NCBI RefSeq assembly: GCF_008271365.1
Contig: NZ_CP043430.1
Location: 310,001-374,000 of the forward strand
Direction: 5' to 3'
Length of the DNA stretch: 64,000 nt
Source: Microbacterium sp. 1S1
GTDB taxonomy: Bacteria > Actinomycetota > Actinomycetes > Actinomycetales > Microbacteriaceae
This document shows, piece after piece, positions 41,558 through 50,030 of this stretch; the first letter of the stretch is position 1, and every line of letters starts with the position of its first letter. Both the position numbers and the translations under genes were made by a program. Under the pieces are notes generated by a model. It was not told the origin of the DNA, searched no databases, and saw nothing but the letters and a program-made list of their open reading frames with translations.

Positions 41558-42343
41558 ATGACGGATGGCTACGACCCCGACTTCCTCGGCATCCCGGTGC
41601 CGTTGCCCGTGCCGCCGATGCCCGTGCGCTCACTGCCGGCACCGCGGTTCACGGTCCTGCTGGATCCGGAGCGGCGCCTCGCCGCGGTGACCGCCGTCAC
41701 CATCGACGGCAGCCGCCTGCGGGAACTGCCGCGAACGGGTGAGTGGCGGCTCGACCCGCGAGTGCCCGCGGAGGAGCAGACGGGTCCGACGGTCTACGCC
41801 CGGAACGACCTCGACCGCGGACACCTCGTGCGCCGGCGCGACCCGGGATGGGGCGAGCTCGACGAGGCACGCATCGCGGCGGAGGCGACCTTCACCTATC
41901 CGAACGCCGCCCCCCAGGCGGCGGGCTTCAATCAGTCGAAGGATCTCTGGCTCGGGCTCGAGGACCACGTGCTCGCGTATGCCGAGACCACGGCGGAGCG
42001 TGTCTCGGTGTTCACCGCCCCCGTCCTCGCTGAGACCGATCCGCCGTACCGAGGCATCCGGGTGCCCCTGCGGTACTGGAAGATCGCAGCCTGGCGCGCG
42101 GAGGACGGGCTCGCGGCCGCCGCTTTCGTCCTCGACCAGTCCGAGCTCGTGGACACCCGGGAGGGCAGCCTCGCCCTCCCACCGCTCGGAGCTTTCCGCA
42201 CCTTCCAGGTGCCGGTCGCCGCGGTCGCCGCCCTCACCGGTGTCGACCTCGGCCCGCTGCCCGACGCCGACGTCCTCCCCCGACGCGGGGTGCGCGAGAC
42301 CGGGTGGCGCCCGCTGCACACGGCCGACGACATCGTCGTGTGA
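41558..42343 (+). CDS. DNA/RNA non-specific endonuclease (NUC1/Serratia-nuclease-like)
   Basis: 261 residues from ATG 41558 (GGAGG upstream). Catalytic DRGH motif: ARNDLDRGHLVRRRDPGWGE, followed by FTYPNAAPQAAGFNQ with the metal-binding Asn region. No signal peptide is evident, so cytosolic or released by an unknown route. Role could be DNA scavenging or defence; neither is shown. Divergent from the MFS gene, with which it shares the spacer containing the CsoR-like site. Confidence 0.9.
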   Translation: MTDGYDPDFLGIPVPLPVPPMPVRSLPAPRFTVLLDPERRLAAVTAVTIDGSRLRELPRTGEWRLDPRVPAEEQTGPTVYARNDLDRGHLVRRRDPGWGELDEARIAAEATFTYPNAAPQAAGFNQSKDLWLGLEDHVLAYAETTAERVSVFTAPVLAETDPPYRGIRVPLRYWKIAAWRAEDGLAAAAFVLDQSELVDTREGSLALPPLGAFRTFQVPVAAVAALTGVDLGPLPDADVLPRRGVRETGWRPLHTADDIVV

Positions 42344-42359
42344 CAGCGGGCGCTCCGCG

Positions 42360-43448
42360 TCATTCGCCGGCGCGCGCGACCTCCAGGGACGGGTAGTCGA
42401 CGTATCCCTCCGCCGTCGAGCCGTAGAACAGCTCCGGGCGCGGCTCGTTCAGCTCGGCGCCGGTCCGCCAGCGCTCGACGAGATCCGGATTGGCGATGAC
42501 GGGACGGCCGGCCGCGACCGCGTCGGCCCAGTCCTCCGCCACCAGCTCCTCGGCCGCGGCGCGCGTGGTCTCGACGCCGAAGCCGGTGTTGACGATCAGC
42601 GGCGCGCCCGCCGCCCGACGGATGGCCTGGACGAGCTCTCCCGCGGGCTCCGCGTGCAGCACGTCGACGAAGGCCAGACCCAACGGCGCCAGCCCCTCGG
42701 CGAGCGCGGTGTAGGTGGCGAGCACGTCGGTCGGGTCGTCCTCGATGACGCCCTGGATGCCGTGGGCGGGCGAGAGGCGGATGCCGGTGCGGTCGGCGCC
42801 CACGGCGTGGGCGACGGCCGTGGTCACCTCGATCGCGAAGCGAGCGCGGTTCTCCGGCGAGCCGCCGTACCGGTCATCGCGGACGTTGGAGACCGGGGAC
42901 AGGAACTCATGGACGAGGTAGCCGTTGGCACCGTGCACCTCGACGCCGTCGAAGCCCGCTGCGATCGCGTTGCGCGCGGCTTGGACGAACTGCTCGACGA
43001 CCACGGGGATCTCCGCGAGGGTGAGGGCGTGCGCGACGGGCAGATCGGCCTTGCCCGCGAGCGTGCGTGTCTGGCCGGGGGCCGCGAGGGCGCTCGGCGC
43101 GACGACGCGAGGCTCCCCCGAGATGTCCGGGTGGCCCACCCGACCGCCGTGCATGAGCTGCATGACGATGGTGCCGCCCTCCGCGTGCACGGCGTCGGCC
43201 ACGCGTCGCCATCCCTCGAGCTGAGCGGGGGTGACGATGCCCGGCTGCCCCGGGTACGACTTGCCCTCGAGAACGGGCCAGACGCCCTCCGAGATGATCA
43301 GCCCCTGTCCCGCACGCTGACGGTAGTACTCCTCGACCATCGCGGTCGGCACGCCGTCGGCGTCCGCGCGCGTGCGGGTGAGCGGCGCCATCACGACGCG
43401 GTTGGACAGGTGCAGCGAGCCGAAGTCGGCGGGATCGAAGAGAGTCAC
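42360..43448 (-). CDS. Old Yellow Enzyme-family NADH:flavin oxidoreductase
   Basis: 362 residues from GTG 43448 (VTLFDPADFGSLHLSNRVVMAPLTRTRA), matching the usual family start. TTG 43493 overlapping the MarR stop (TTGA) and GTG 43475 are alternatives. FMN/substrate features: MAPLTRTRAD, EEYYRQRAGQGLIISEG, MHGGRVGHP, EVHGANGYLVHEFLSP and NTGF. OYEs reduce activated alkenes, quinones or nitro compounds. It follows a MarR regulator, the probable repressor. Confidence 0.92.
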   Translation of the reverse strand: MTLFDPADFGSLHLSNRVVMAPLTRTRADADGVPTAMVEEYYRQRAGQGLIISEGVWPVLEGKSYPGQPGIVTPAQLEGWRRVADAVHAEGGTIVMQLMHGGRVGHPDISGEPRVVAPSALAAPGQTRTLAGKADLPVAHALTLAEIPVVVEQFVQAARNAIAAGFDGVEVHGANGYLVHEFLSPVSNVRDDRYGGSPENRARFAIEVTTAVAHAVGADRTGIRLSPAHGIQGVIEDDPTDVLATYTALAEGLAPLGLAFVDVLHAEPAGELVQAIRRAAGAPLIVNTGFGVETTRAAAEELVAEDWADAVAAGRPVIANPDLVERWRTGAELNEPRPELFYGSTAEGYVDYPSLEVARAGE

Positions 43449-43489
43449 AGAGGGACCAAGGCCCCCGCCCGCCACTGTATTCCCGTGAA

Positions 43490-43981
43490 TCAACCGCCGA
43501 GGTCGGCGACGAGGTTCGCGAAGTGGTCGAGGTCGGCGGCGGTCCAGCCGCGCAAACGCTCGCCGATGCGCCCCTCGTACCGGGAGCGGGCGAGGGCCAC
43601 ACGCTCCTCGGCCAGTGGCGTGGCGACGAGGACGCGAGCCCGGCGGTCCTCGGGATCCGGGATGCTCTCGACGAGCCCGAGCTGCTCGAGTTGACGCACC
43701 TGCCGGCTCACGGCGGACTTGTCGGTCTGCAGCCGCTCGATGAGAGCTCCCGCCGTCGTCGCCCGCCCGGTGAGGATGGAGGTCAGCACCTGGTACCCGA
43801 GCGGCTGCAGATCCGGGTGCACAGTGGCGGCGGCCTCCCGCCAGCCGACGCGGATGCGGGCGAACAGGCGCCCGAGCTCATGCTCGACGCGGGCGACGGC
43901 CTGGTCGAGATCGTCGATCGCGGCGCCGTCCGTCGGGTCGGACGCCTCGGCGCCGGCGGGGTCGACGGTCGAGGCACTCAT
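43490..43981 (-). CDS. MarR-family regulator (upstream of OYE)
   Basis: 163 residues. Winged helix: TTAGALIERLQTDKSAVSRQVRQLEQLGLVESIPDPEDRRARVLVATPLAE. Similar in layout and sequence to the second MarR gene at 44034 (shared VHPELQ/VHPDLQ region), so probably a tandem duplicate. It should control the downstream OYE gene. A terminator hairpin separates the two MarR genes. Confidence 0.92.
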   Translation of the reverse strand: MSASTVDPAGAEASDPTDGAAIDDLDQAVARVEHELGRLFARIRVGWREAAATVHPDLQPLGYQVLTSILTGRATTAGALIERLQTDKSAVSRQVRQLEQLGLVESIPDPEDRRARVLVATPLAEERVALARSRYEGRIGERLRGWTAADLDHFANLVADLGG

Positions 43982-43995
43982 GCCGCCAGTGTACG

Positions 43996-44033
43996 GCGAA
44001 GCCCCGCGGCCGGTTGCGGCGGCGGGGCTTCGC
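43996..44033. terminator. Terminator between the two MarR genes
   Basis: GCGAAGCCCCGC and GCGGGGCTTCGC form a perfect 12-bp stem with a 14-base loop, directly after the stop of the second MarR gene (44034). Very stable; it ends the MFS-MarR transcript before the MarR-OYE unit. Confidence 0.8.
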
Positions 44034-44489
44034 TCAGACCTCGGCGAGGAGCCGGAACACCTTGGATGCGGCCTCGACCTCGGTGGGCGTGAGCTGGTCG
44101 ATGACCGCGCGGAGCCGCGTGCCGTACTCGCGACGGACGGCCGTGAGCGCGGTGCAGGCGGCGGGCGTCGCGGTGAGCACCCGCAGCCTGCCGTCGCGCT
44201 CGTCCGGCACCGAGGCGATCAGACCGAGATCCTCCAGCATGCGCACCTGGCGGCTGACGACCGACTTGTCCATCTCGAAGCGCTCGGCGAGCTCGTGCGC
44301 GCTGGCCGAGCCCGCGCGATCGATGAACGTGAGCAGCTTGTACCCGGCGACCTGCAGCTCCGGGTGGACCCGGGACGCCGATTCCTTCCACAGCGACCGG
44401 GTCCGCGCGAAGATCAGGTTGAGATGCGCCTGGAGGTCGCTGAGGGCGGTGTCGACGTCGGGGGTGACGACCGCCTCGGACGAGATCAT
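44034..44489 (-). CDS. MarR-family regulator of the adjacent MFS pump
   Basis: 151 residues. Winged helix SAHELAERFEMDKSVVSRQVRMLEDLGLIASVPDERDGRLRVLTAT. It starts one base after the MFS stop (TGACATG), so it is translated from the same message. The perfect palindrome upstream of the MFS gene (46248-46271) is its likely operator, giving an autoregulated pump operon. Confidence 0.92.
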   Translation of the reverse strand: MISSEAVVTPDVDTALSDLQAHLNLIFARTRSLWKESASRVHPELQVAGYKLLTFIDRAGSASAHELAERFEMDKSVVSRQVRMLEDLGLIASVPDERDGRLRVLTATPAACTALTAVRREYGTRLRAVIDQLTPTEVEAASKVFRLLAEV

Positions 44490-44490
44490 G

Positions 44491-46218
44491 TCAGCGCTCC
44501 CGCTTCCGATCCTCGCGCTCGAGCACGCTCACCGCACCGGTGGTGGCGGCCGGCTCGGCCTGCCCGGTCCGGATCGTCCCGGTCGAGAGGTTCGCCCCGA
44601 CTTCCGCCTCGGAGACCTCGATGACGGACTCCTCGGCCTGCTCGCGCAGCTGCTCCGCGGCGTTTTTGGTCGACAGCGGCTTGTTCTTGATGAACGTGAT
44701 CGCGATGATCGCGATCACGGCCAGCGGGATGGCGAGGATGAACGCGTCCGCGATGCCGTGCCCGTAGGCGCTCTCGACGATCGTGCGGATCGTGTCGGGC
44801 AGCTCGCCCACCTTCGGCACGTCACCCGAACCCAGTCGCTCCAGGGCGCTGATCTCGTCGGGCGTGGTCGGGGTGAAGCCCTTGAGGCCGTCCTTCATGA
44901 AGTCGGCGACGCTCGTGGAGAGCAGCGACCCCATCACCGTCACACCGATGGTGCCGGCGATCGTGCGGAAGAAGTTGACGTTCGACGAGGCCGCGCCCAG
45001 CTGCTGCGGAGCCGTGTCGTTCTGCACGATGAGGGTCAGGTTCTGCATGACCATGCCGAGCCCCGCGCCGAGGACGAACATGTACACGGCCACCAGGGTG
45101 AACGGGGTGTCGTAGCGCAGGGTCGCCATCAGGCTCACGCCGATCGTGGCGAGGATCGAGCCGGTGACCATCCAGCCCTTCCACTTGCCGAAGCGGCTCA
45201 CGAGCTGGCCGATGATGATGGACGCGCCCATCTGACCGATGATCATCGGGATGGTCATCAGACCGGACTCGGTCGGCGTGGCGCCACGGGCCAGCTGGAA
45301 GTACTGCGCGAGGAAGACCGAGGTCGCGAACATCGAGACGCCGATCGCGATCGACGCGATGACCGACAGCGTGAAGGTGCGGTTGCGGAACAGCGACATC
45401 GGGACGATCGGTTCCTTGACGAAGAACTCGACCGCGACGAAGGCGGCGATCGCCACACCCGCGGTCACGGCGAGCGCGATGCTCGTGCCGGAGTCCCAGT
45501 CGAACTGGTTGCCGCCCATGGAGACCCAGATCAGCAGCGTCGAGACGCCGACGGCGAGGAGGACGATGCCGAAGTAGTCGATGGACACCTTGGTGTCGCG
45601 CTGCGGCTTGGGCAGGTGCAGCGTGAACTGCAGCAGGACGAGGGCGACGATCGCGAACGGGACGCCGACGAAGAAGTTGGCGCGCCAGCCCCACGCATCA
45701 GTGATCACGCCGCCGAGCAGCGGGCCGCCGATGGTGCCGAGGGCCATGATGCCGCCGACGACACCCATGTACTTGCCGCGCTCGCGCGGGGAGATGATGA
45801 GGGCGACGGCGATCATGACGAGCGACATCAGGCCGCCGACACCGATGCCCTGCACGACGCGGACGGCGATGAGCATGTTCGTGTCGGTGGAGAAGCCGGC
45901 GATGACGGTGCCGACGGTGAAGAGGATGAGCGAGATCTGGATGAGGACCTTGCGGTCGACGAGGTCGGCCAGCTTGCCCCAGATCGGGGTCGAGACGGCG
46001 GTCGCGAGGAGGCTCGCGGTGATGACCCAGGTGTACTGCGACTGGGTGCCGCCGAGGTCGGCGATGATGACGGGCATCGAGGTCGAGACGACCGTGCCGG
46101 AGAGCACGGCGACGAACATGCCGACGATGAGGCCGGAGATCGCGGTGAAGACCTCGCGGGCCGAGCGCGCGGTCTCGGAAGAGGATGAGGTGTGTGTCAC
46201 GGGGGAATGCTCCTGCAT
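44491..46218 (-). CDS. MFS multidrug exporter, DHA2 (14-helix) type
   Basis: 575 residues from ATG 46218 (TTTCT upstream; ATG 46242 is an alternative that would place the start inside a palindrome). About fourteen membrane segments, with TVVSTSMPVIIADLGG near helix 1 and WGKLADLVDRK (motif A). The C-terminal ~70 residues are a soluble acidic tail (NAAEQLREQAEESVIEVSEAEVG), longer than in many relatives. Operon with the downstream MarR repressor. Confidence 0.93.
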   Translation of the reverse strand: MQEHSPVTHTSSSSETARSAREVFTAISGLIVGMFVAVLSGTVVSTSMPVIIADLGGTQSQYTWVITASLLATAVSTPIWGKLADLVDRKVLIQISLILFTVGTVIAGFSTDTNMLIAVRVVQGIGVGGLMSLVMIAVALIISPRERGKYMGVVGGIMALGTIGGPLLGGVITDAWGWRANFFVGVPFAIVALVLLQFTLHLPKPQRDTKVSIDYFGIVLLAVGVSTLLIWVSMGGNQFDWDSGTSIALAVTAGVAIAAFVAVEFFVKEPIVPMSLFRNRTFTLSVIASIAIGVSMFATSVFLAQYFQLARGATPTESGLMTIPMIIGQMGASIIIGQLVSRFGKWKGWMVTGSILATIGVSLMATLRYDTPFTLVAVYMFVLGAGLGMVMQNLTLIVQNDTAPQQLGAASSNVNFFRTIAGTIGVTVMGSLLSTSVADFMKDGLKGFTPTTPDEISALERLGSGDVPKVGELPDTIRTIVESAYGHGIADAFILAIPLAVIAIIAITFIKNKPLSTKNAAEQLREQAEESVIEVSEAEVGANLSTGTIRTGQAEPAATTGAVSVLEREDRKRER

Positions 46219-46223
46219 AGAAA

Positions 46224-46271
46224 GTTGATCGAGATCAACCATACGCCGATAGTTGCTGTTTCGCAACTATC
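46224..46271. promoter_or_regulatory. MarR operators upstream of the MFS pump
   Basis: Two dyads: GTTGATC-GA-GATCAAC (46224-46239) and GATAGTTGC-N6-GCAACTATC (46248-46256 and 46263-46271), both perfect. The second has the size and symmetry of MarR sites and should overlap the promoter; the first lies just before or at the start codon region. Confidence 0.7.
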
Positions 46272-46344
46272 GTTGCGTCTACCTCACCGCGGGGATGCGG
46301 TCAAGGACATCGCCCCGACTGGCCGAGCGGACGACGCTGACCCC

Positions 46345-46806
46345 ATGACCACGGAAGTCCGCTCCCGCCTCGACCGGCGCCTGCTGCTCTCGGGCTTCCT
46401 GTTCGGCTGCGGAATCGCCGCCTCGATGATCGACCTCTTCGTCTTCCATCTCGTGCTGCACTGGCACCACTTCTACGACCTGTCGACCTCCGAGATCGCC
46501 CTGGTCTCCGACGGCTTCTTCCACGCGTTCGGCTGGTTCATCACGATCCTCGGGGCCTTCCTCCTCGCCGACGTCCGCCGCCGGGAACCGGTGCGGTGGA
46601 CGCGGTGGGCCGGTGCCGTGATCGCCGGTGTCGGGTTCTTCCAGCTCTTCGACGGCGTGGCCGACCACAAGCTCCTCCGGATCCATCAGATCCGCTACGG
46701 TGTCGAACTCCTGCTCTACGACACCGTGTGGATCGTGTCCGCCATCGTGCTCCTCGCGATCGGCAGCCTCCTGGTGTGGCGGACCCGATCCGTCCGGACG
46801 GAGTGA
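46345..46806 (+). CDS. DUF2243 membrane protein
   Basis: 153 residues from ATG 46345 with four hydrophobic segments. His-rich conserved region: FVFHLVLHWHHFYDLSTSEIALVSDGFFHAFGW, and FDGVADHKLLRIHQIRYGV, typical of DUF2243. The stop overlaps the CtaG-like start by one base (TGATG), a pairing seen in other actinobacteria. The His residues suggest metal or haem handling linked to cytochrome oxidase, but the function is unknown. Confidence 0.88.
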   Translation: MTTEVRSRLDRRLLLSGFLFGCGIAASMIDLFVFHLVLHWHHFYDLSTSEIALVSDGFFHAFGWFITILGAFLLADVRRREPVRWTRWAGAVIAGVGFFQLFDGVADHKLLRIHQIRYGVELLLYDTVWIVSAIVLLAIGSLLVWRTRSVRTE

Positions 46807-47693
46807 TGACCGTGCGCGAAGGGCACGACGGGCACCACGACCCGCCCCGGCTTCCGGGCCTCGACGCCGACGCGAGCGGTGGGGGAATGGACGTCCTCCC
46901 CCTCCTCGCGCTCGTCGTCCTCGTCGGTGCCGCTGCGCTGTATCTCGGCGGACTGCGGCTCGCGCGGGATCGCAGCCCCTGGCCCCGGCCCCGGACGGCC
47001 GCGTGGATGGCCGGCCTGCTGTGCGCCGGGGTCGGCATGGTCGGCCCGTTCGCCGCTCTGGCCCACAGCAGCTTCCCGGTGCACATGGCCGGCCACGTGA
47101 TGGTGGGGATGCTGGCGCCGCTCCTCCTCGTGCTCGGGCGTCCGGTCACGCTGGCCCTGCGCGCCCTGCCGGTGACCGCAGCGCGCGCTCTCTCCCGGGT
47201 ACTGCGCAGCGATCCGATCCGGGTGCTCACGCATCCGGTGGTCGCCGGGATCCTCTCGATCGGGGGCCTGTGGCTGCTCTACACCACTCCCCTCTTCCCC
47301 CTCCTGCACGCTTCGCCCTGGCTGCATGCCGCCGTGCACCTGCACGTGCTGCTGACGGGGTATCTGTTCACCGCGAGCATCGTGCGACTCGACCCCGATC
47401 CGCATCGCGCGTCGGTCGCCGTCCGCGCCCTCGTCCTGATCGTCTTCGTCGCGGCGCACTCGATCCTCGCCAAGTGGGTGTGGGCACACCCGCCCCTGGG
47501 TGTCGACGTCGGGGACGCGCGGATCGGGGCGGAACTGATGTTCTACGCCGGAGACGCCGTCGACGTACTGCTGATGGTGCTATTGCTCCGGCAGTGGTAC
47601 GCGGCGACGCGACCGCGCGCGTCGGCTCAGCCGCAGAACGAGGAGAATCCGTCGTGGAGGCGCTCGATCGCCTCGACGGCCTCCGGCGCCTGA
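46806..47693 (+). CDS. Cytochrome c oxidase assembly protein (CtaG_Bacillus/caa3 type)
   Basis: 295 residues from ATG 46806, coupled to DUF2243; GTG 46803 is an alternative. About seven membrane segments with conserved His (ALAHSSFPVHMAGHVMVGMLAPLLLVLGRPV and LHAAVHLHVLLTGYLF). Family members help insert copper into oxidases. The last 22 codons overlap the convergent lipoprotein gene. Confidence 0.88.
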   Translation: MTVREGHDGHHDPPRLPGLDADASGGGMDVLPLLALVVLVGAAALYLGGLRLARDRSPWPRPRTAAWMAGLLCAGVGMVGPFAALAHSSFPVHMAGHVMVGMLAPLLLVLGRPVTLALRALPVTAARALSRVLRSDPIRVLTHPVVAGILSIGGLWLLYTTPLFPLLHASPWLHAAVHLHVLLTGYLFTASIVRLDPDPHRASVAVRALVLIVFVAAHSILAKWVWAHPPLGVDVGDARIGAELMFYAGDAVDVLLMVLLLRQWYAATRPRASAQPQNEENPSWRRSIASTASGA

Positions 47694-47995
47694 AGGTCGG
47701 TCATGCCGCCCAGCTGATCGGCACCGGAGCGGATGAGGTCGCCGAGCTGGCCCTCCGTTCCGTCCGCGACGTCGTCGAGCGTCGCGACGAGGTCGTCCCG
47801 CGCCGCATCGAGCTGCTCCGCGGAGACATCGCCCTGGGCGAGCAGCGCCTGGTACTGCGCGTAGGCGTCGTCGATGGCCGTGCAGGTCTCCGCCACCGGC
47901 ACACCGAACGCGTCACCGGCGGCCTGGGTGACCTGGGCACAGCCGGCCAGGAGCCCGGCGGTGAGCAACAGGGGGACGAGAGCGATTCGGCGCAT
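47627..47995 (-). CDS. Small secreted lipoprotein
   Basis: 122 residues from ATG 47995. A classic lipoprotein signal (MRRIALVPLLLTAGLLAGC) is followed by a helical acidic domain (SAEQLDAARDDLVATLDDVADGTEGQ). Two later cysteines (ETCTAI and SSFCG) could pair. No family recognised. It overlaps the convergent CtaG end by 67 bases. Confidence 0.8.
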   Translation of the reverse strand: MRRIALVPLLLTAGLLAGCAQVTQAAGDAFGVPVAETCTAIDDAYAQYQALLAQGDVSAEQLDAARDDLVATLDDVADGTEGQLGDLIRSGADQLGGMTDLQAPEAVEAIERLHDGFSSFCG

Positions 47996-48006
47996 GACCC
48001 GAGAGT

Positions 48007-48030
48007 AGCCGCGCCAGCTGGGGCGCGGCT
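48007..48030. terminator. Hairpin terminator upstream of the lipoprotein gene
   Basis: AGCCGCGCC and GGCGCGGCT pair perfectly (9 bp) with a 6-base loop, between the acidic small gene (stop 48052) and the lipoprotein start (47995), both on the minus strand. Confidence 0.5.
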
Positions 48031-48051
48031 GACCCTCGGTCGGTGCGGCGG

Positions 48052-48216
48052 TCAGCCTCCGGACGGGTTCTCGAGGGGCTTGCCGTCGTCGTCCGTCGTC
48101 TCACGCTCGAGCACGTCCTCGGTGCTCTCGCCGCTGTCGTCGGGAGCGCCGCCGGATGCCGTGTCGGCCTCCTCGTCGGCACCGGGGGTACCCTGCGTGT
48201 TCTGGGGGTCGCTCAT
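48052..48216 (-). CDS. Small acidic protein, 54 residues
   Basis: Starts at ATG 48216 with GAGGAGAGC upstream; the frame extends to 48327 but lacks a good start there. Begins MSDPQNTQGTPGADEE and is acidic and disordered throughout (STEDVLERETTDDDGKPLENP). It shares the MSDP start and composition with the protein at 32709. Function unknown. Confidence 0.62.
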   Translation of the reverse strand: MSDPQNTQGTPGADEEADTASGGAPDDSGESTEDVLERETTDDDGKPLENPSGG

Positions 48217-48323
48217 GCTCTCCTCCTCTGTTCGGTCCGACGAGCGTATGCGTGCGGAACGCGCCTGACGCAGGGGGTTGACCGGGCGCGCGACGACGAT
48301 CACACTGCCGCCGTCGCCGCGAC

Positions 48324-49649
48324 TCACTCCGCCGTCCAGAGCCGCTCGATCGGCACAGGGCGCCCGAGAATGCGTTCCGCCGCGCGATGCCCGGAGAACA
48401 GGGCCGCGGGCACCGTCGCCGGGTCGTCGGTCCAGGTGGCCTCGCCCGCGAGGTGCAGCACGCCGCCGACCGGGGTCGCGATGTCATCGTGGTCCGCGGT
48501 GGTCGAGCCGACCGTCATGTAGGCGTAGGAGCCGTGCGCGTACGGATCGTCCTGCCAGGCCGTGCGGTGCATCCGCACCGGAGCCGGGATCCCGTCGCCG
48601 TACAGCCGCCGGAGCTGGGTCATGATCGATTCCTGCACCTGCCCGTCGCTCCAGTCGCGCGTCGCGATCGCCGCGGGGCCGGCGGCGAAGGTGAGCAGGA
48701 GCGGCTCGTCGTGCAGCGGGGTCAGGTCGTACCAGGAGTGCCACCACCGCGCTTCGGGGCCTTGCTGCCGGACGGCGTAGACGCCGTCCGCCCAGAACCG
48801 CTCGGGGAACCGGAGGAAGACCTTCTCGAACGCATTCATCCGCAGCCGCGCGAGCGCCTCGGCATTGACGGCCGGCAGGGGCGGGACGATCTCCAGGGTC
48901 CCGGCGTGCAGGACGCCGACGGGAACCGTCACCACGACGGTGTCGCCCGCGAAGTCTCCGCCCGAGGTCCGCGCCCAGATGCCGTCCTCGCTCCAGTCGA
49001 TACGGGTGACGACATGCTGCAACCGGACGTCGAGCCCGTCGGCGAGGCGTTCCGGGAGGACGCCATAGCCGTCCGGGAACACCACCTCGTCGCCCTCGAT
49101 CGCGTCGTCATCGAGGCCGTGGGCCGCGAGGTCCTCGATCCACGCGCCGTACTGCTCCTCGGCGCGGTGCTCCAGGTATTCGCGCACCCGCTGCGTGCGA
49201 TCGGCGCTCCATCCCTGGCGTGAGAGGGCCTCCTCCGTGACGTCGCGGTAGGAGGCGTCAGGAGCAGAGACGGAGACGACCTCGGGCAGCACCGCGTCCA
49301 CCGCGTGGACATCGTCCGCGAAGGCTCGCGCTTCCTCGGCAGAGAGGGGGCGGCCGTCGGGCCCGTGGTACGCGATCGGTCGGCTGTCCACCTGGAACCC
49401 GCCGACGGTGAACTCCACCGTCCGCATGCCGAACGCCTCCGCCGCGGCGGCCACGGGACTGCCCTCGATGCCGTGGATCCAGGAGGCGCCCAGGTCGAGA
49501 GCACCGTCCGAGCGGTCCGTGTGCACCCGTCCGCCGACCCGGTCCCGCGCTTCGAGCACCGCCACCGTCCGCCCCGCGTCCTGCAGCAGCCGCGCGGCGG
49601 TGAGCCCCGCGACCCCGGCTCCGACGACGATCGTGTCGACGTGCTCCAT
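48324..49649 (-). CDS. FAD-dependent amine oxidase
   Basis: 441 residues from ATG 49649; a longer upstream frame lacks the domain. FAD-binding start DTIVVGAGVAGLTAARLLQDAGRTVAVLEARDRVGGRVHT, a second motif LDLGASWIHG, and the C-terminal FAD segment GGVLHLAGEATW. Flavin monoamine oxidases deaminate amines to aldehydes with release of hydrogen peroxide. The substrate could be a polyamine or aromatic amine; nothing nearby decides this. Monocistronic. Confidence 0.92.
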   Translation of the reverse strand: MEHVDTIVVGAGVAGLTAARLLQDAGRTVAVLEARDRVGGRVHTDRSDGALDLGASWIHGIEGSPVAAAAEAFGMRTVEFTVGGFQVDSRPIAYHGPDGRPLSAEEARAFADDVHAVDAVLPEVVSVSAPDASYRDVTEEALSRQGWSADRTQRVREYLEHRAEEQYGAWIEDLAAHGLDDDAIEGDEVVFPDGYGVLPERLADGLDVRLQHVVTRIDWSEDGIWARTSGGDFAGDTVVVTVPVGVLHAGTLEIVPPLPAVNAEALARLRMNAFEKVFLRFPERFWADGVYAVRQQGPEARWWHSWYDLTPLHDEPLLLTFAAGPAAIATRDWSDGQVQESIMTQLRRLYGDGIPAPVRMHRTAWQDDPYAHGSYAYMTVGSTTADHDDIATPVGGVLHLAGEATWTDDPATVPAALFSGHRAAERILGRPVPIERLWTAE

Positions 49650-49774
49650 GCTGCCTCCCGCGGCCGCAGCGGCGCGGCCTCGGTCCGACGATATCCGAGT
49701 GCGGATGACGACCACAGCCCGCTCCGAATCTCAACCCCCTGGGCGCCGCACGCGGGACAGCGCATCGTGGGGTC

Positions 49775-49981
49775 ATGAGCCACCACCCCGATGACATCAA
49801 GCAGCCCCTGGACCATCTGCCCCCGGCGGACGAGCGGGACAAGGCCGTCGAGATCGACGAGCCGCACTACCCGACCTCCGGCGCACCCGTCGACAGCCCT
49901 GACGTGTCGCCGGAGACCGCGGCAGAGCCCGACAAGCCGAACCGCCACGGCGTGGACAAGCTTCCCCCGACGTCGCGCTGA
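49775..49981 (+). CDS. Small hydrophilic hypothetical protein
   Basis: 68 residues starting MSHHPDDIKQPLDHLPPADE; Asp/Glu/Pro-rich and probably disordered (SPDVSPETAAEPDKPNRHGVDKLPPTSR). No family recognised. It has an acidic low-complexity composition like the proteins at 32709 and 48052. It ends 14 bases before the SoxR box. Confidence 0.5.
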   Translation: MSHHPDDIKQPLDHLPPADERDKAVEIDEPHYPTSGAPVDSPDVSPETAAEPDKPNRHGVDKLPPTSR

Positions 49982-49994
49982 CCGCTCCGCCGTC

Positions 49995-50012
49995 CCTCAA
50001 CTATTGTTGAGG
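49995..50012. promoter_or_regulatory. SoxR-type operator CCTCAACTATTGTTGAGG
   Basis: An 18-bp perfect dyad (CCTCAAC-TATT-GTTGAGG) that matches the shape of known SoxR boxes (CCTCAAG...CTTGAGG). It lies 18 bases before the SoxR start, so autoregulation is expected. Confidence 0.75.
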
Positions 50013-50030
50013 TCTACGGAAGGGCGGCGG

